A stretch of 64,000 bases of DNA, taken from assembly GCA_963675425.1 (NCBI GenBank), contig OY776214.1:4092001-4156000 (forward strand), given 5' to 3'. Of this stretch, positions 33,736 to 41,938 are shown one piece after another; within the stretch, counting starts at the first letter, position 1, and each line of letters starts with the position of its first letter. This DNA comes from Sporobacter sp963675425. Its GTDB lineage: Bacteria; Bacillota; Clostridia; Oscillospirales; Oscillospiraceae. A program made the translations under genes and the position numbers. Below the pieces are notes generated by a model. It was given only the letters and a program-made list of their open reading frames with translations. It did no database searches and was not told the origin of the DNA.

Positions 33736-35358
33736 ATGACTTACACTTTAAGCATGATTTGCGAAGTGCTTAAATCCTACCGCGGTTCTCCGCATATAAC
33801 ACAAAACGAAATGAGAGCCTACAGAGGCGTCATGCTGCTGCCGGAGGACGGCGCGGATATGGAAAAGGATATCCTATACGTCTGCCGTCTGACCGAAGCG
33901 CTTAAGCGTGGCAAAACAAAACCCGGACACCACTATCTGTGTATCCGGGACCGGTTCTGGGACGTTGACGAGACGGAGGATTTTTTAAACGGCATCATCG
34001 TCATCAGTGAGAACAATGATGTGCCTTGGCTGTTTAATCTGGTCCAGCAGCGGTGTTTACAGCTGGCCGAATGGGAATCACAGATGCAGCAGGCCATTAT
34101 CGATGACAGCGGCTATCAAAGGCTTTTGGACATCAGCGAACCGCTCCTGCGCAACTTTACAGCCGTACTCGACTCAACATATAAGCTTCTGGCGTACACA
34201 CGCAATCTGCCCAATGACGACCCGATCAATATTGAGCTCGTCAAGAAGGGTTATCATTCCGAGGAAACGATCAAGCTGTTTCAGTCTCGCAAGCGCTTCA
34301 AGCTATACGATGAGGAGCACGGCCTGATCATCAGTCCTCCGGGCGAGATATCAAGCCGGTATGAATGCGTAAGCAGATGGTGTCGCTACGGCGGCGTCAA
34401 CATGCTGCATGCCGTCATGGTCTGCAGCAGCATACCGCTTTCCTCGGAGCTGACAGAGCTTTTTAATATTCTGATGAAATATATCGAGATCGTTTTCCTG
34501 AAGGAACAAAAGCAGCTGCAGACGCCCTTCACAATCTACAGCTCGTTCATCAGCGATATGCTCTACGGCGATCTGACAAGCCCTCATCTCATCGCAGAGC
34601 AGGCCAAGCGCGTGGACATCCCCTATAGCGGCGGCCTTTTCGACGTTTACCGGATCGTCTTTGAGGACAACGCCATTGTCCTGATCGGACGATTTGTGCA
34701 GGAGCTATCCTCCTATCTGCCGCGCTCGAAGATCATATCAAAAGACTATGAAATATGCGTTTTAAATATCTACAGCGCCGACCAGGCCGCCGCTGAAACA
34801 ACAGCTAATCTCGAAAAAATAACACCTCTTTTGGAAAAATATAAAGCACTGTGCGGTGTCAGCGAGAAATTCAGCACCCTTCCGGAACTCAGGGATTCGT
34901 TTTTACAGGCTTCCCGCGCACAGGGCATCGGATATCGGCTTTATAACCTGGGTATTCATTGGAGCGCAGACAAGGATATCGCCGAATCATTTTTTCCCCA
35001 TAAAAACGGCCGCGTCTTTTATTATAACGACATCTATATATATTATATGATTTACCTGGGGGAATCCGGCCGGCTCGACGCGTTTAAAAACACGCCGTAC
35101 ATAAGGGCAATTGAGGCACTGCAAAAATACGATAAGGAGCACGATGGCAACCTGGTGGAAATCCTGTATTGTTACTTAATGTGCGAGCGCCGGGCCACGG
35201 CCGCTGGCAATCTTCTGCATATGCACCGCAACAACGTCCTATATCACATTGGACGAATTACGGAGATTACCGGCACCAATCTTGACGATTACTGGGTCCG
35301 TCTGAAGCTGATGATTGCCTTTCATTATCTGGAGCTCAAAGCTGCCACTAATGACTAG
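33736..35358 (+). CDS. PucR/CdaR-type transcriptional regulator
   Basis: 540 residues. An N-terminal ligand-sensing part (about 1-150), a GGDEF-like/CdaR middle (about 270-420), and a C-terminal PucR-type HTH (HTH_30): LVEILYCYLMCERRATAAGNLLHMHRNNVLYHIGRITEITG (about 475-515). Such proteins activate or repress nearby catabolic genes in response to their substrate. Transcribed divergently from the lipoprotein-UroD pair, its probable target. GAAGGAG lies before the ATG. Part of the cargo between the spoIIIA blocks. Confidence 0.85.
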   Translation: MTYTLSMICEVLKSYRGSPHITQNEMRAYRGVMLLPEDGADMEKDILYVCRLTEALKRGKTKPGHHYLCIRDRFWDVDETEDFLNGIIVISENNDVPWLFNLVQQRCLQLAEWESQMQQAIIDDSGYQRLLDISEPLLRNFTAVLDSTYKLLAYTRNLPNDDPINIELVKKGYHSEETIKLFQSRKRFKLYDEEHGLIISPPGEISSRYECVSRWCRYGGVNMLHAVMVCSSIPLSSELTELFNILMKYIEIVFLKEQKQLQTPFTIYSSFISDMLYGDLTSPHLIAEQAKRVDIPYSGGLFDVYRIVFEDNAIVLIGRFVQELSSYLPRSKIISKDYEICVLNIYSADQAAAETTANLEKITPLLEKYKALCGVSEKFSTLPELRDSFLQASRAQGIGYRLYNLGIHWSADKDIAESFFPHKNGRVFYYNDIYIYYMIYLGESGRLDAFKNTPYIRAIEALQKYDKEHDGNLVEILYCYLMCERRATAAGNLLHMHRNNVLYHIGRITEITGTNLDDYWVRLKLMIAFHYLELKAATND

Positions 35359-35412
35359 GCCGAAATCATTTAATCCTTCCGACCCGTTATTCGACGCAAC
35401 CGCCAACATACC

Positions 35413-35453
35413 AAAACGCGCCGCCCGTACTCATGACGGGCGGCGCGTTTTTC
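35413..35453. terminator. bidirectional terminator between pucR-like gene and spoIIIAB
   Basis: 14-bp GC-rich stem AACGCGCCGCCCGT / ACGGGCGGCGCGTT, with TTTTT on the plus strand and TTTT on the minus strand. It should stop the regulator transcript and also spoIIIAA-AB transcription, cutting AA-AB off from AC-AH. Confidence 0.8.
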
Positions 35454-35466
35454 GTTCTTTTACCTG

Positions 35467-35982
35467 TCAAAGCAGGATTATGATGGCGAACAAGCCTGCG
35501 GCAACACCTAAAAAGGCGTGCACCTTGGAATTTTTATCACGTTCCGTCTCCGCTTTTCGGATATGCTCCTCCATGCGGCGCTGCGCATACTGAATAGCGC
35601 TGGCCTGCTCTGCAATATCATAGCGGCCCAGGCGCACGCCGAGCTCGGTAAGTACCAGCTCTTCGGGCGGCTTGAGCAGAAGCTCCGGCGTATTTTTGAC
35701 GGCCTGACTCCATATGGATGAAAACGGCTTCATCCCGATAGACGCCATTTTCTCCGATGCGTTTTTAAAAAGCATACTAGCCGGGTAGGTCGCCTCTTCC
35801 GCCAAATTTTTCATGAGCTCCGGCATGGGCGTAAGACGGTCGCAGATCTCGCTTTTCATGATACCCAAAGCACTGGCTACGGCATGCAGGCTCTTAACCC
35901 GGCTGCGCAGGCGGTACACACCCATCAGTCCCCAGGCGGCTGTGCCCAGCGTTATGAGAACCGCGCCTACGAATCGAATCAT
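35467..35982 (-). CDS. spoIIIAB: stage III sporulation protein AB
   Basis: 171 residues: N-terminal transmembrane helix (FVGAVLITLGTAAWGLMGVYRL), a helical soluble domain with a GspF-like pattern (EICDRLTPMPELMKNLAEEA, LGVRLGRYDIAEQASAI) and a C-terminal hydrophobic helix (FLGVAAGLFAIIILL). Its ATG overlaps the spoIIIAA stop by 4 nt. It ends with a terminator instead of leading into spoIIIAC. Confidence 0.94.
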   Translation of the reverse strand: MIRFVGAVLITLGTAAWGLMGVYRLRSRVKSLHAVASALGIMKSEICDRLTPMPELMKNLAEEATYPASMLFKNASEKMASIGMKPFSSIWSQAVKNTPELLLKPPEELVLTELGVRLGRYDIAEQASAIQYAQRRMEEHIRKAETERDKNSKVHAFLGVAAGLFAIIILL

Positions 35983-36911
35983 AATGCAGCCTCCAGACTC
36001 CGCACGTCATAGTTCCACTGATTTTCCGTTTTCCGTATAATGACAGCCTTTTCAAAAACGTCGGCATCCAGCAGCTGCCGGTACAGCGCACGGCGTCTTA
36101 AATCTGCCAAATCCCTCGCGTGAGCAGTGGCGATCAGCTTGACGCCGCAGTTGGCCGCGCTCTCCATTGCGCGGATGTCCTCGGGCGCCGTAATCTCGTC
36201 GAGCGCGATAACCTGCGGATTCATGGCCCGCAGCAGCATCATAACCGCGGCGGCCTTTGGACACGCGTCAAGTATATCCGTCTGCCGGCCAACATCCATC
36301 TGAGCCGCACCCTCATAGACGGCGGCTACCTCGCTGCGTTCGTCGGCCAGCGCCACGCGATGCGCCGGAAGCTCCAGCTCGGCGTCCCCGGATGACACAA
36401 TCCGGACGAGATCGCGCAAAAGCGTCGTTTTGCCGCAGCCAGGCGGCGAAACGATGAGCGTTGATACCATCGCGCCGTCGCACATCAGCTCCCGCGCAAC
36501 ATCGTGCGCCACTCCGATGACCTGGCGCGATATACGCACAGCCGCCGAGGTCAGGTTTTTAAAGCCGACGACTTCGCCGTCCTTGGTCAGCGCTGTACCG
36601 CCCAGCCCAATGCGGTAACCGCCGCGGACCGTTATGTACCCCAGACGGACGCTGTCACGCGCGGCATAGGCGGACGCGCCGGTGGCCATATCCAAAACGG
36701 CATCCAGGTCGCGCTTTGTGATAGTCTCTCCCCCAAGCGACACCTCACCTGACGGCAGCAGCAAAGACAGCGGCCGGCCGACGCGCAGCCGGAATTCCTC
36801 CGCCCGGACCCGGTCCTCCCGGACAACGGCGCGGGCGAGCTCGCGCAGCTGTGGCGGCAGAAGAAGCACGGCCCCGTCGTAGCGGGCAGTTTGTCCAGTT
36901 ATAACGGGCAT
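35979..36911 (-). CDS. spoIIIAA: stage III sporulation protein AA (ATPase)
   Basis: 310 residues from the ATG at 36911 (GAGGGAG seven bases upstream); the open frame extends further upstream but lacks support. Secretion-type ATPase: EFRLRVGRPLSLLLP, GGYRIGLGGTAL, Walker A SPPGCGKTTLLRDLVRIVSSG (about residues 155-165), ADERSEVAAVYEGAAQMDVGRQTDILDACPK, Walker B-like QVIALDEITAPED. Powers the mother cell side of the SpoIIIA-SpoIIQ channel. Expected under sigma-E (family knowledge). Confidence 0.95.
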   Translation of the reverse strand: MPVITGQTARYDGAVLLLPPQLRELARAVVREDRVRAEEFRLRVGRPLSLLLPSGEVSLGGETITKRDLDAVLDMATGASAYAARDSVRLGYITVRGGYRIGLGGTALTKDGEVVGFKNLTSAAVRISRQVIGVAHDVARELMCDGAMVSTLIVSPPGCGKTTLLRDLVRIVSSGDAELELPAHRVALADERSEVAAVYEGAAQMDVGRQTDILDACPKAAAVMMLLRAMNPQVIALDEITAPEDIRAMESAANCGVKLIATAHARDLADLRRRALYRQLLDADVFEKAVIIRKTENQWNYDVRSLEAAL

Positions 36912-37014
36912 AATATCACTCCCTCTTATCTTTAGTCTCATTGCATTGTATGCGGCCTGTCCCCGTTTATGACGACAGTGGCCGGCTTTACGGAAACATA
37001 AATTGCGCAAAAAA

Positions 37015-37103
37015 CGGAGCCTTGCGGCTCCGGCGCAGACTATAGAAAAGGCCGCGGAAGCGGCTTTTTCTACAACGCGAAACAGGAGCCTGGCGGCTCC
37101 TGT
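37015..37103 (-). terminator. array of three hairpins after spo0A
   Basis: Three consecutive stems between spo0A and spoIIIAA: ACAGGAGCC/GGCTCCTGT (37082-37103), AAAAGGCCGC/GCGGCTTTTT (37046-37069) and CGGAGC/GCTCCG (37015-37032). The first two act as spo0A terminators on the minus strand. Confidence 0.75.
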
Positions 37104-37122
37104 CTGAGTTGTCAATTTTATG

Positions 37123-37911
37123 TTATTTGCTTTCGCGGCGCTGAAGGCTCAGCCGGTCGGCGATCATGGCGATGAACTCGCTGTTCGTCGGTTTGCCCTT
37201 GATATTCGACACGGTGTACCCGAAAAACTTTTGGAGCGTTTCAAGGTCTCCCCTGTCCCAGGCCACCTCGATGGCGTGGCGTATAGCCCGCTCCACACGG
37301 CTGGGCGTGGTGGCATATTTTTTAGCAACGGTTGGATACAGCACTTTCGTCACGGCATTAATAATGTCCATGTCGTTGATCGTGAGGATAATTGCTTCGC
37401 GCAGGTACTGATACCCTTTGATGTGCGCCGGTACGCCGATTTCATGGATGATTTCCGTTACGAGGCTTTCCAGACTCTGCTCCTGCCGTGTCGGCTTGGG
37501 CGTTGTTGCAACCACCGCACCGGTCTGCCGGGTCTTACCGGATACCATACGGATACGCGTGAGAAGCGCGGGAATGTCGCACGGCTTCTGCATGAAATAG
37601 GACGCGCCGAGGTTTGATGCCTCCATCAGGGTATGCTCGCTTGAAAATCCTGAAATAATGATGACGGCCGGCCTGTCGCTGTCCGGTAATTCGGAGATTT
37701 TTTCCAGTACCGCCAGCCCGTCTAGACCTGTCAATATGAGGTCCGTCAGCACAACGTCCGGCTTCTCCGTCTGAACGAGCGAATACGCTGTCAGTCCGTC
37801 TCCCGTGCAGCCTGCAACTTCGAAATCACCTTCAGAAGTCAGAATCTCATAAAGTAGCATTCTATACTCTTCTCCGGCGTCGGCAATGATGACCCGCGTT
37901 TTATTCTCCAT
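37123..37911 (-). CDS. spo0A: sporulation master regulator Spo0A
   Basis: 262 residues. Receiver domain (1-125) with phospho-acceptor Asp57 (VVLTDLILTGLDG), Thr/Ser in IIISGFSSE and Lys in FMQKP; then a linker and the Spo0A DNA-binding domain (SLESLVTEIIHEIGVPAHIKGYQYLREAI ... YPTVAKKYATTPSRVERAIRHAIEVAW ... GYTVSNIKGKPTNSEFIAMIADRL), which is diagnostic. In the acidic pocket the usual ADD is ADA here (residues 10-12). GGAGGAG precedes the ATG. Controls entry into sporulation. Confidence 0.97.
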   Translation of the reverse strand: MENKTRVIIADAGEEYRMLLYEILTSEGDFEVAGCTGDGLTAYSLVQTEKPDVVLTDLILTGLDGLAVLEKISELPDSDRPAVIIISGFSSEHTLMEASNLGASYFMQKPCDIPALLTRIRMVSGKTRQTGAVVATTPKPTRQEQSLESLVTEIIHEIGVPAHIKGYQYLREAIILTINDMDIINAVTKVLYPTVAKKYATTPSRVERAIRHAIEVAWDRGDLETLQKFFGYTVSNIKGKPTNSEFIAMIADRLSLQRRESK

Positions 37912-38031
37912 CGTATCTCCTCCGTAATTGATTTTTCATCACGGCATTGCAATATGTCTTTTTATCTGCGGCCTTGTCTAACAATCTAGCACAATCAGAC
38001 GTCATTTGCAAGCATAAAATGGAAAATTTTT

Positions 38032-38292
38032 CTAAATTTTTCCTCTCATATTGCCATCGATCAAGTAGTCGTATGAAACCTGGAATATGGATACAATAGC
38101 GCGCAGTTCTAGGTCCGTGACGTACCTCTTATTGGTTTCGATTCGAGTTATCACGTTTTTATCCATATCGACTCCGATGAGCTGCAGCTTGTGCGCCAAC
38201 GCTCTCTGAGAGAGGCCATACTTCTTCCTGAGCGTCTTGAGCCTGTGTGAAATCAGATTTTTCTCTCCATTTTCCCCACACGGTTTCGGCAT
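38032..38292 (-). CDS. XRE family HTH regulator
   Basis: 86 residues from the ATG at 38292 (GGGAGG upstream). HTH: HRLKTLRKKYGLSQRALAHKLQLIGVDMDKNVITRIETNKRYVTDLELRAIVSIFQVSYDYLIDG (residues about 15-80), a Cro/CI-like fold with an insertion (VDMDKN) between helices as in small clostridial regulators near spo0A. Monocistronic; target unknown. Confidence 0.85.
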   Translation of the reverse strand: MPKPCGENGEKNLISHRLKTLRKKYGLSQRALAHKLQLIGVDMDKNVITRIETNKRYVTDLELRAIVSIFQVSYDYLIDGNMRGKI

Positions 38293-38471
38293 AAACCCAT
38301 CCTCCCTTAAAAACCTCTTTCGACATAAATTGACGTAATATGTATGATTTTTCATTATTTCTAATTTAACCCATTACCATATATTATCGGTTGTAATATT
38401 GAGACACATTAGCTTTTTCCAACAAGTTTTAACACTAATTATTCATCAACTTTAAATAATATAGATAATGA

Positions 38472-39773
38472 TTAACCGCTAACTTCCGGATTCAGGCCGA
38501 TGACAAGAATACCCAGGCAATCTCTGTAAATAGCTGGAAACTGCGCCATTGGCAGCGGCGCAACGCCTTCGCCGGCCTCAATCGTGTAGCCGGGTTTGTT
38601 ATACGCGGATATGAACCAGTCCTTATATCCGGCAAAACCCGACGCGTACGGTGTTTCCTCGACGGCATAGCCGCTCACCGCCGAGAATTTTTGTGCGATT
38701 TCATATGAATTTTTTGGCTCAAAATCGAGATACTTCCAATAGATGACTTTTCCCTGCGTATGAAATGATACTGTCAGCGAAAAATCGTTTGACCGCGTAT
38801 GGTCGTACACGGCGCGGCTCTCCGGCTGTGACAGCGGCGCGGTGCCGACGTAGTCTCTGGGCGCCGGCTTTGTAAAGCCCTGCGCGAACTTGTTTTCACG
38901 CGCTTTTTCCCAGCCTGCCGGATACTGTAAATTCAGGTCGACACCGTTGATATTGGCTTTCCAGCCCAGCGGGAAGCGAATGTCGGGATAATTATCGGCA
39001 TAAGTCACGGCCTGCTCGTAGTAAGGCCCGGAATTGAGCTCTCCCGTCACGAGATCGACGCCGTCGGGATTGACCATCGGCATCAGGCTCAGCGTCGCCG
39101 TGCGAAACAGCTCGCGCGCGCTTTGGCCGAAAATGGTCCCGCCGGACGCAAACGCCGCGGCATAGTCCTCCAGAAAACGCATGACGAGGGGCGTGGTGAT
39201 CCATTCGTTGGCGTGATGCGAGGCATTGTAAAAAACAGTTGTCCTGCCGATTCCCATCGTCAGCAGATGCAGCCGCCGGCCCATCACGCTCGTACCGGCC
39301 CAGCCGGTGCTGATAAAGGGATAGCGTTTGGAAAGTCCGTCGACGCATAATGCCAGGACCGTCGATGTAAATCGAATGGTGACGGGCACGACGTCAAAAC
39401 CGAGCGGAATGGTCAAAACCTGACCGATACGCAGCGCATCGGGGGCAACGTCGGGATTGGCCGTTATGATGGCGTCGAGGGTCGTGTTGTACATCCAGGA
39501 CAGCTTCCACAGCGTATCACCCGGCTTGACGCTGTAACGGATATAGCCGGTGAGAAAGGGCAGGAGCGCCCGCCAGGTACGCGGCCCGGCAATGCCGTCC
39601 GCTCTCAGGCCGTAATCGCTTTGAAAAGCCTCGAGTGCCAAAAACGTTTCGCGTCCGAAAACGCCGTCGGTCGCAACGGGATAGCCGGCTCTCGTGAGCG
39701 CCAGCTGCAAAAGCTCCGCCTGCGGCCCCAAGAACCCCATAGAAAGCGTTTTTAAATTGTCTGATAGCGCCAT
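38472..39773 (-). CDS. M14 peptidoglycan peptidase with PG-binding and LysM domains
   Basis: 433 residues from ATG 39773 (AAGGAG six bases upstream). N-terminal peptidoglycan-binding domain 1 (LLQLALTRAGYPVATDGVFGRETFLALEAFQSDYGLRADGIAGPRTW, about 20-67), one LysM (YSVKPGDTLWKLSWMYNTTLDAIITANPDV, about 78-107), then a zinc carboxypeptidase M14 domain with HHANEW (His/Glu zinc ligands), SFHTQGK (third His) and catalytic Glu in YTIEAGEG. Resembles the gamma-D-glutamyl-meso-diaminopimelate endopeptidase I of Lysinibacillus sphaericus, which acts in spore cortex or wall turnover. No signal peptide. Confidence 0.92.
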   Translation of the reverse strand: MALSDNLKTLSMGFLGPQAELLQLALTRAGYPVATDGVFGRETFLALEAFQSDYGLRADGIAGPRTWRALLPFLTGYIRYSVKPGDTLWKLSWMYNTTLDAIITANPDVAPDALRIGQVLTIPLGFDVVPVTIRFTSTVLALCVDGLSKRYPFISTGWAGTSVMGRRLHLLTMGIGRTTVFYNASHHANEWITTPLVMRFLEDYAAAFASGGTIFGQSARELFRTATLSLMPMVNPDGVDLVTGELNSGPYYEQAVTYADNYPDIRFPLGWKANINGVDLNLQYPAGWEKARENKFAQGFTKPAPRDYVGTAPLSQPESRAVYDHTRSNDFSLTVSFHTQGKVIYWKYLDFEPKNSYEIAQKFSAVSGYAVEETPYASGFAGYKDWFISAYNKPGYTIEAGEGVAPLPMAQFPAIYRDCLGILVIGLNPEVSG

Positions 39774-40002
39774 ACGCCACTCCTTAAATAAAAATTTTAT
39801 ACCACTAATTACCACTGTCAATAGAAAATTATGACGCTGCTTGTTATTTGATACATCATCACTTCAAAAAAGCTTTAAATCGCGGCAAGTGCATAAAATT
39901 CCAATACAGCAGAGCAATATATTGTCTTTATAGCGGCGCTCTTTTTTTTATGTTTGCGGACATATTAAAAATTGCAACGACGCAAAAATCAGGAGGAAGA
40001 CA

Positions 40003-40050
40003 ATGCAACTGACGATGTTTATTCCTCACTATCAAAAAGGGGACGGATGA
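40003..40050 (+). CDS. 15-codon leader ORF upstream of spoIVB
   Basis: Short ORF MQLTMFIPHYQKGDG ending TGA two bases before the spoIVB ATG. It has the strong site AGGAGGA before its ATG, and its last codons contain AAAGGGG, the spoIVB ribosome binding site. The layout suggests translational coupling. No other evidence that the peptide is functional. Confidence 0.45.
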   Translation: MQLTMFIPHYQKGDG

Positions 40051-40051
40051 T

Positions 40052-41119
40052 ATGAGGAACTTTATAAAATTAAAAAAGAAATTCAGCAAGGTCATACTCA
40101 CGGTCGCAACGGTGGCAATTTTAAGCGCGGCGGGCGGCGGCGCGGCGGCCTATAAGGCCGAAACGCTCATCCCGATGGGAAACGCCGTCGGTATTAACCT
40201 GATGTCCGACGGCATCATGGTCATCGGCGTGCCGGAGATCCTGGCTGACGGCGTAACCGAATCCCCGGCTTACGGCGCGGGACTGACGGCGGGCGATATT
40301 ATTACCAGGATCGGCAAGCAGGCCGTTACGTCCAAGGAGGAAATGAAAACGGCCATCGACGGGCTGGACGGTTCAGCAGTCGATCTGACGGTCAAACGCG
40401 GAAACAACGTTATGGAATTCTCGCTCACACCGCACAAGTCCGAGGACGGCCACTGCGAGCTTGGGCTCTGGATGCGCGACGGCGTGGCCGGAATCGGCAC
40501 CATGACGTTCTACGACCCCGATACGGGCATTTTCGGCGCGTTGGGCCATTCCGTCAACGATGTAGAATCGGGCGCGCTCATCCCGCTGCGTACCGGCACG
40601 GTGACGCGCTCCGTCGTCACAGACGTGGTGCAGGGCAAAGCCGGCCTGCCCGGCCAGCTCCACGGTACCTTTAATATGGACAATATCCTCGGCACGCTGA
40701 CAGCCAACTCCTCCTGCGGGATTTTCGGCAAAATGAGCGAAAACGACATGCTCAAGGGCAAAAAAACGATGCCGGCAGCCAATGACGGCGAAATCAAGAC
40801 GGGACCGGCTGTGATCCTATCCAATGTCTCCGGCACGGACGTCAAGGAATACGACGTAGAGATCACGCGCCTGTATACCGGCGCGGAGGCCATTGGCCGA
40901 AGCATGATGCTGCGCGTAACGGACGAGGACCTGATTGCACAGACGGGCGGCATCGTGCAGGGCATGAGCGGCAGCCCGATCATCCAGGACGGCAAGATCA
41001 TCGGCGCGGTGACTCATGTGCTGGTTAACGACCCGACCCGGGGCTACGGCATCTCCATCGGCAAGATGCTTGAAATGATCGACGAGACACAACTGAAATC
41101 GAACGACAACGCCGCCTAA
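40052..41119 (+). CDS. spoIVB: SpoIVB peptidase (S55 family)
   Basis: 355 residues. N-terminal membrane anchor (VILTVATVAILSAAGGGAAA, residues 14-33), PDZ domain (about 90-125: SPAYGAGLTAGDIITRIGKQAVTSKEEM), and the S55 protease domain with catalytic His in IFGALGHSVND and Ser in GIVQGMSGSPIIQDGKIIGAVTHVLVNDPTRGYGI. Secreted from the forespore, it triggers SpoIVFB and thereby pro-sigma-K processing. Usually sits between recN and spo0A; here it is on the opposite strand from spo0A and 26 kb from recN. Confidence 0.95.
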   Translation: MRNFIKLKKKFSKVILTVATVAILSAAGGGAAAYKAETLIPMGNAVGINLMSDGIMVIGVPEILADGVTESPAYGAGLTAGDIITRIGKQAVTSKEEMKTAIDGLDGSAVDLTVKRGNNVMEFSLTPHKSEDGHCELGLWMRDGVAGIGTMTFYDPDTGIFGALGHSVNDVESGALIPLRTGTVTRSVVTDVVQGKAGLPGQLHGTFNMDNILGTLTANSSCGIFGKMSENDMLKGKKTMPAANDGEIKTGPAVILSNVSGTDVKEYDVEITRLYTGAEAIGRSMMLRVTDEDLIAQTGGIVQGMSGSPIIQDGKIIGAVTHVLVNDPTRGYGISIGKMLEMIDETQLKSNDNAA

Positions 41120-41147
41120 AGCGCACGCTATGAGGCTTTCGGATTAT

Positions 41148-41186
41148 AAAAACAGGCATCACGCATCTGCGTTATGCCTGTTTTTA
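41148..41186 (+). terminator. terminator of spoIVB
   Basis: 17-bp stem AAAAACAGGCATCACGC / GCGTTATGCCTGTTTTT (one mismatch/wobble), with T-run. Confidence 0.85.
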
Positions 41187-41286
41187 TTGCAATGGACCGG
41201 ATCAGCGGCTACAATATAAAACAACTCTTTTTTCATAGTCATTCATTTAAATTTAAACATCAATACATTCACGAGGAGTTTACGGT

Positions 41287-41703
41287 ATGCTGCAAACCAC
41301 AACAACCATCGACACGCGCTATCCCGACTGTGACCGCATGGGCATCGTCCACCACGCCGTCTATCCCATCTGGTACGAGCTGGCCCGGATGGATTTCTTC
41401 AAGGAGCTGGGCTTTTCGTTTACGGATATGAACGCGCTGGGCGTCAACCCCGCGATGGTAGACCTGCACCTTCAGTACAAGGCCCCGGCGACGTATCCCC
41501 AAACGGTGGCGGTCACGGTACGCATGGGACAGTACGCGCCGAAAAAGCTCGAGCTGATTTACGAAACGCGCGACAGCGCCGGCGGCGAGCCCATCAATAC
41601 GGCCACGACGTTTCACATCTGGACCGGCCCGGACAACCGGTCTTACAATCTGGAGGAAAACCTGCCGGACGTTTACGGCAAAATCAAAAAAGCCGCCGAA
41701 TAA
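41287..41703 (+). CDS. YbgC/4-hydroxybenzoyl-CoA thioesterase-like acyl-CoA thioesterase
   Basis: 138 residues, hot-dog fold. The signature DTRYPDCDRMGIVHHAVYPIWYELARMDFFKELG (residues 8-41) includes the Asp catalytic residue and HHAVY segment of the YbgC/FcbC group. It hydrolyses small acyl-CoAs in the cytoplasm; substrate unknown. GAGGAG lies before the ATG. Confidence 0.9.
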   Translation: MLQTTTTIDTRYPDCDRMGIVHHAVYPIWYELARMDFFKELGFSFTDMNALGVNPAMVDLHLQYKAPATYPQTVAVTVRMGQYAPKKLELIYETRDSAGGEPINTATTFHIWTGPDNRSYNLEENLPDVYGKIKKAAE

Positions 41704-41724
41704 AACTACCCGCCGCCCGCCCCT

Positions 41725-41817
41725 TTACGGTATAGGGCTTCGCCTTATAACCCGTTTTAAGGACGATAGGACGTTACGCTCAAATTACGGCATAGGGCTT
41801 CGCCCTATGACCCGTTT
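41725..41817. repeat. two 33-bp direct repeats, each with a UUCG hairpin
   Basis: TTACGG(T/C)ATAGGGCTTCGCC(T/C)TAT(A/G)ACCCGTTT at 41725-41757 and 41785-41817 (60-bp period). Each holds a stem ATAGGGC / GCC(C/T)TAT closed by a UUCG-type loop; the variation keeps pairing as G-U on the plus strand. May serve as terminators of the thioesterase gene. Confidence 0.6.
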
Positions 41818-41887
41818 GGGGACGAGCGGCGCCACCCGTCCTCGTAGGGGCGCTGCCCTCAGCGTCCCGCTTTTTCCCGACCATAAA

Positions 41888-41923
41888 GAAAGACAGGGCT
41901 GCGCCCAGCAGCCCTGTCTTTTT
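41888..41923 (-). terminator. terminator of the DUF1697 gene
   Basis: AAAGACAGGGCTGC / GCAGCCCTGTCTTT stem with T-run on both strands, 16 bp after the stop codon. Confidence 0.8.
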
Positions 41924-41938
41924 GCAACGCAATATTCA

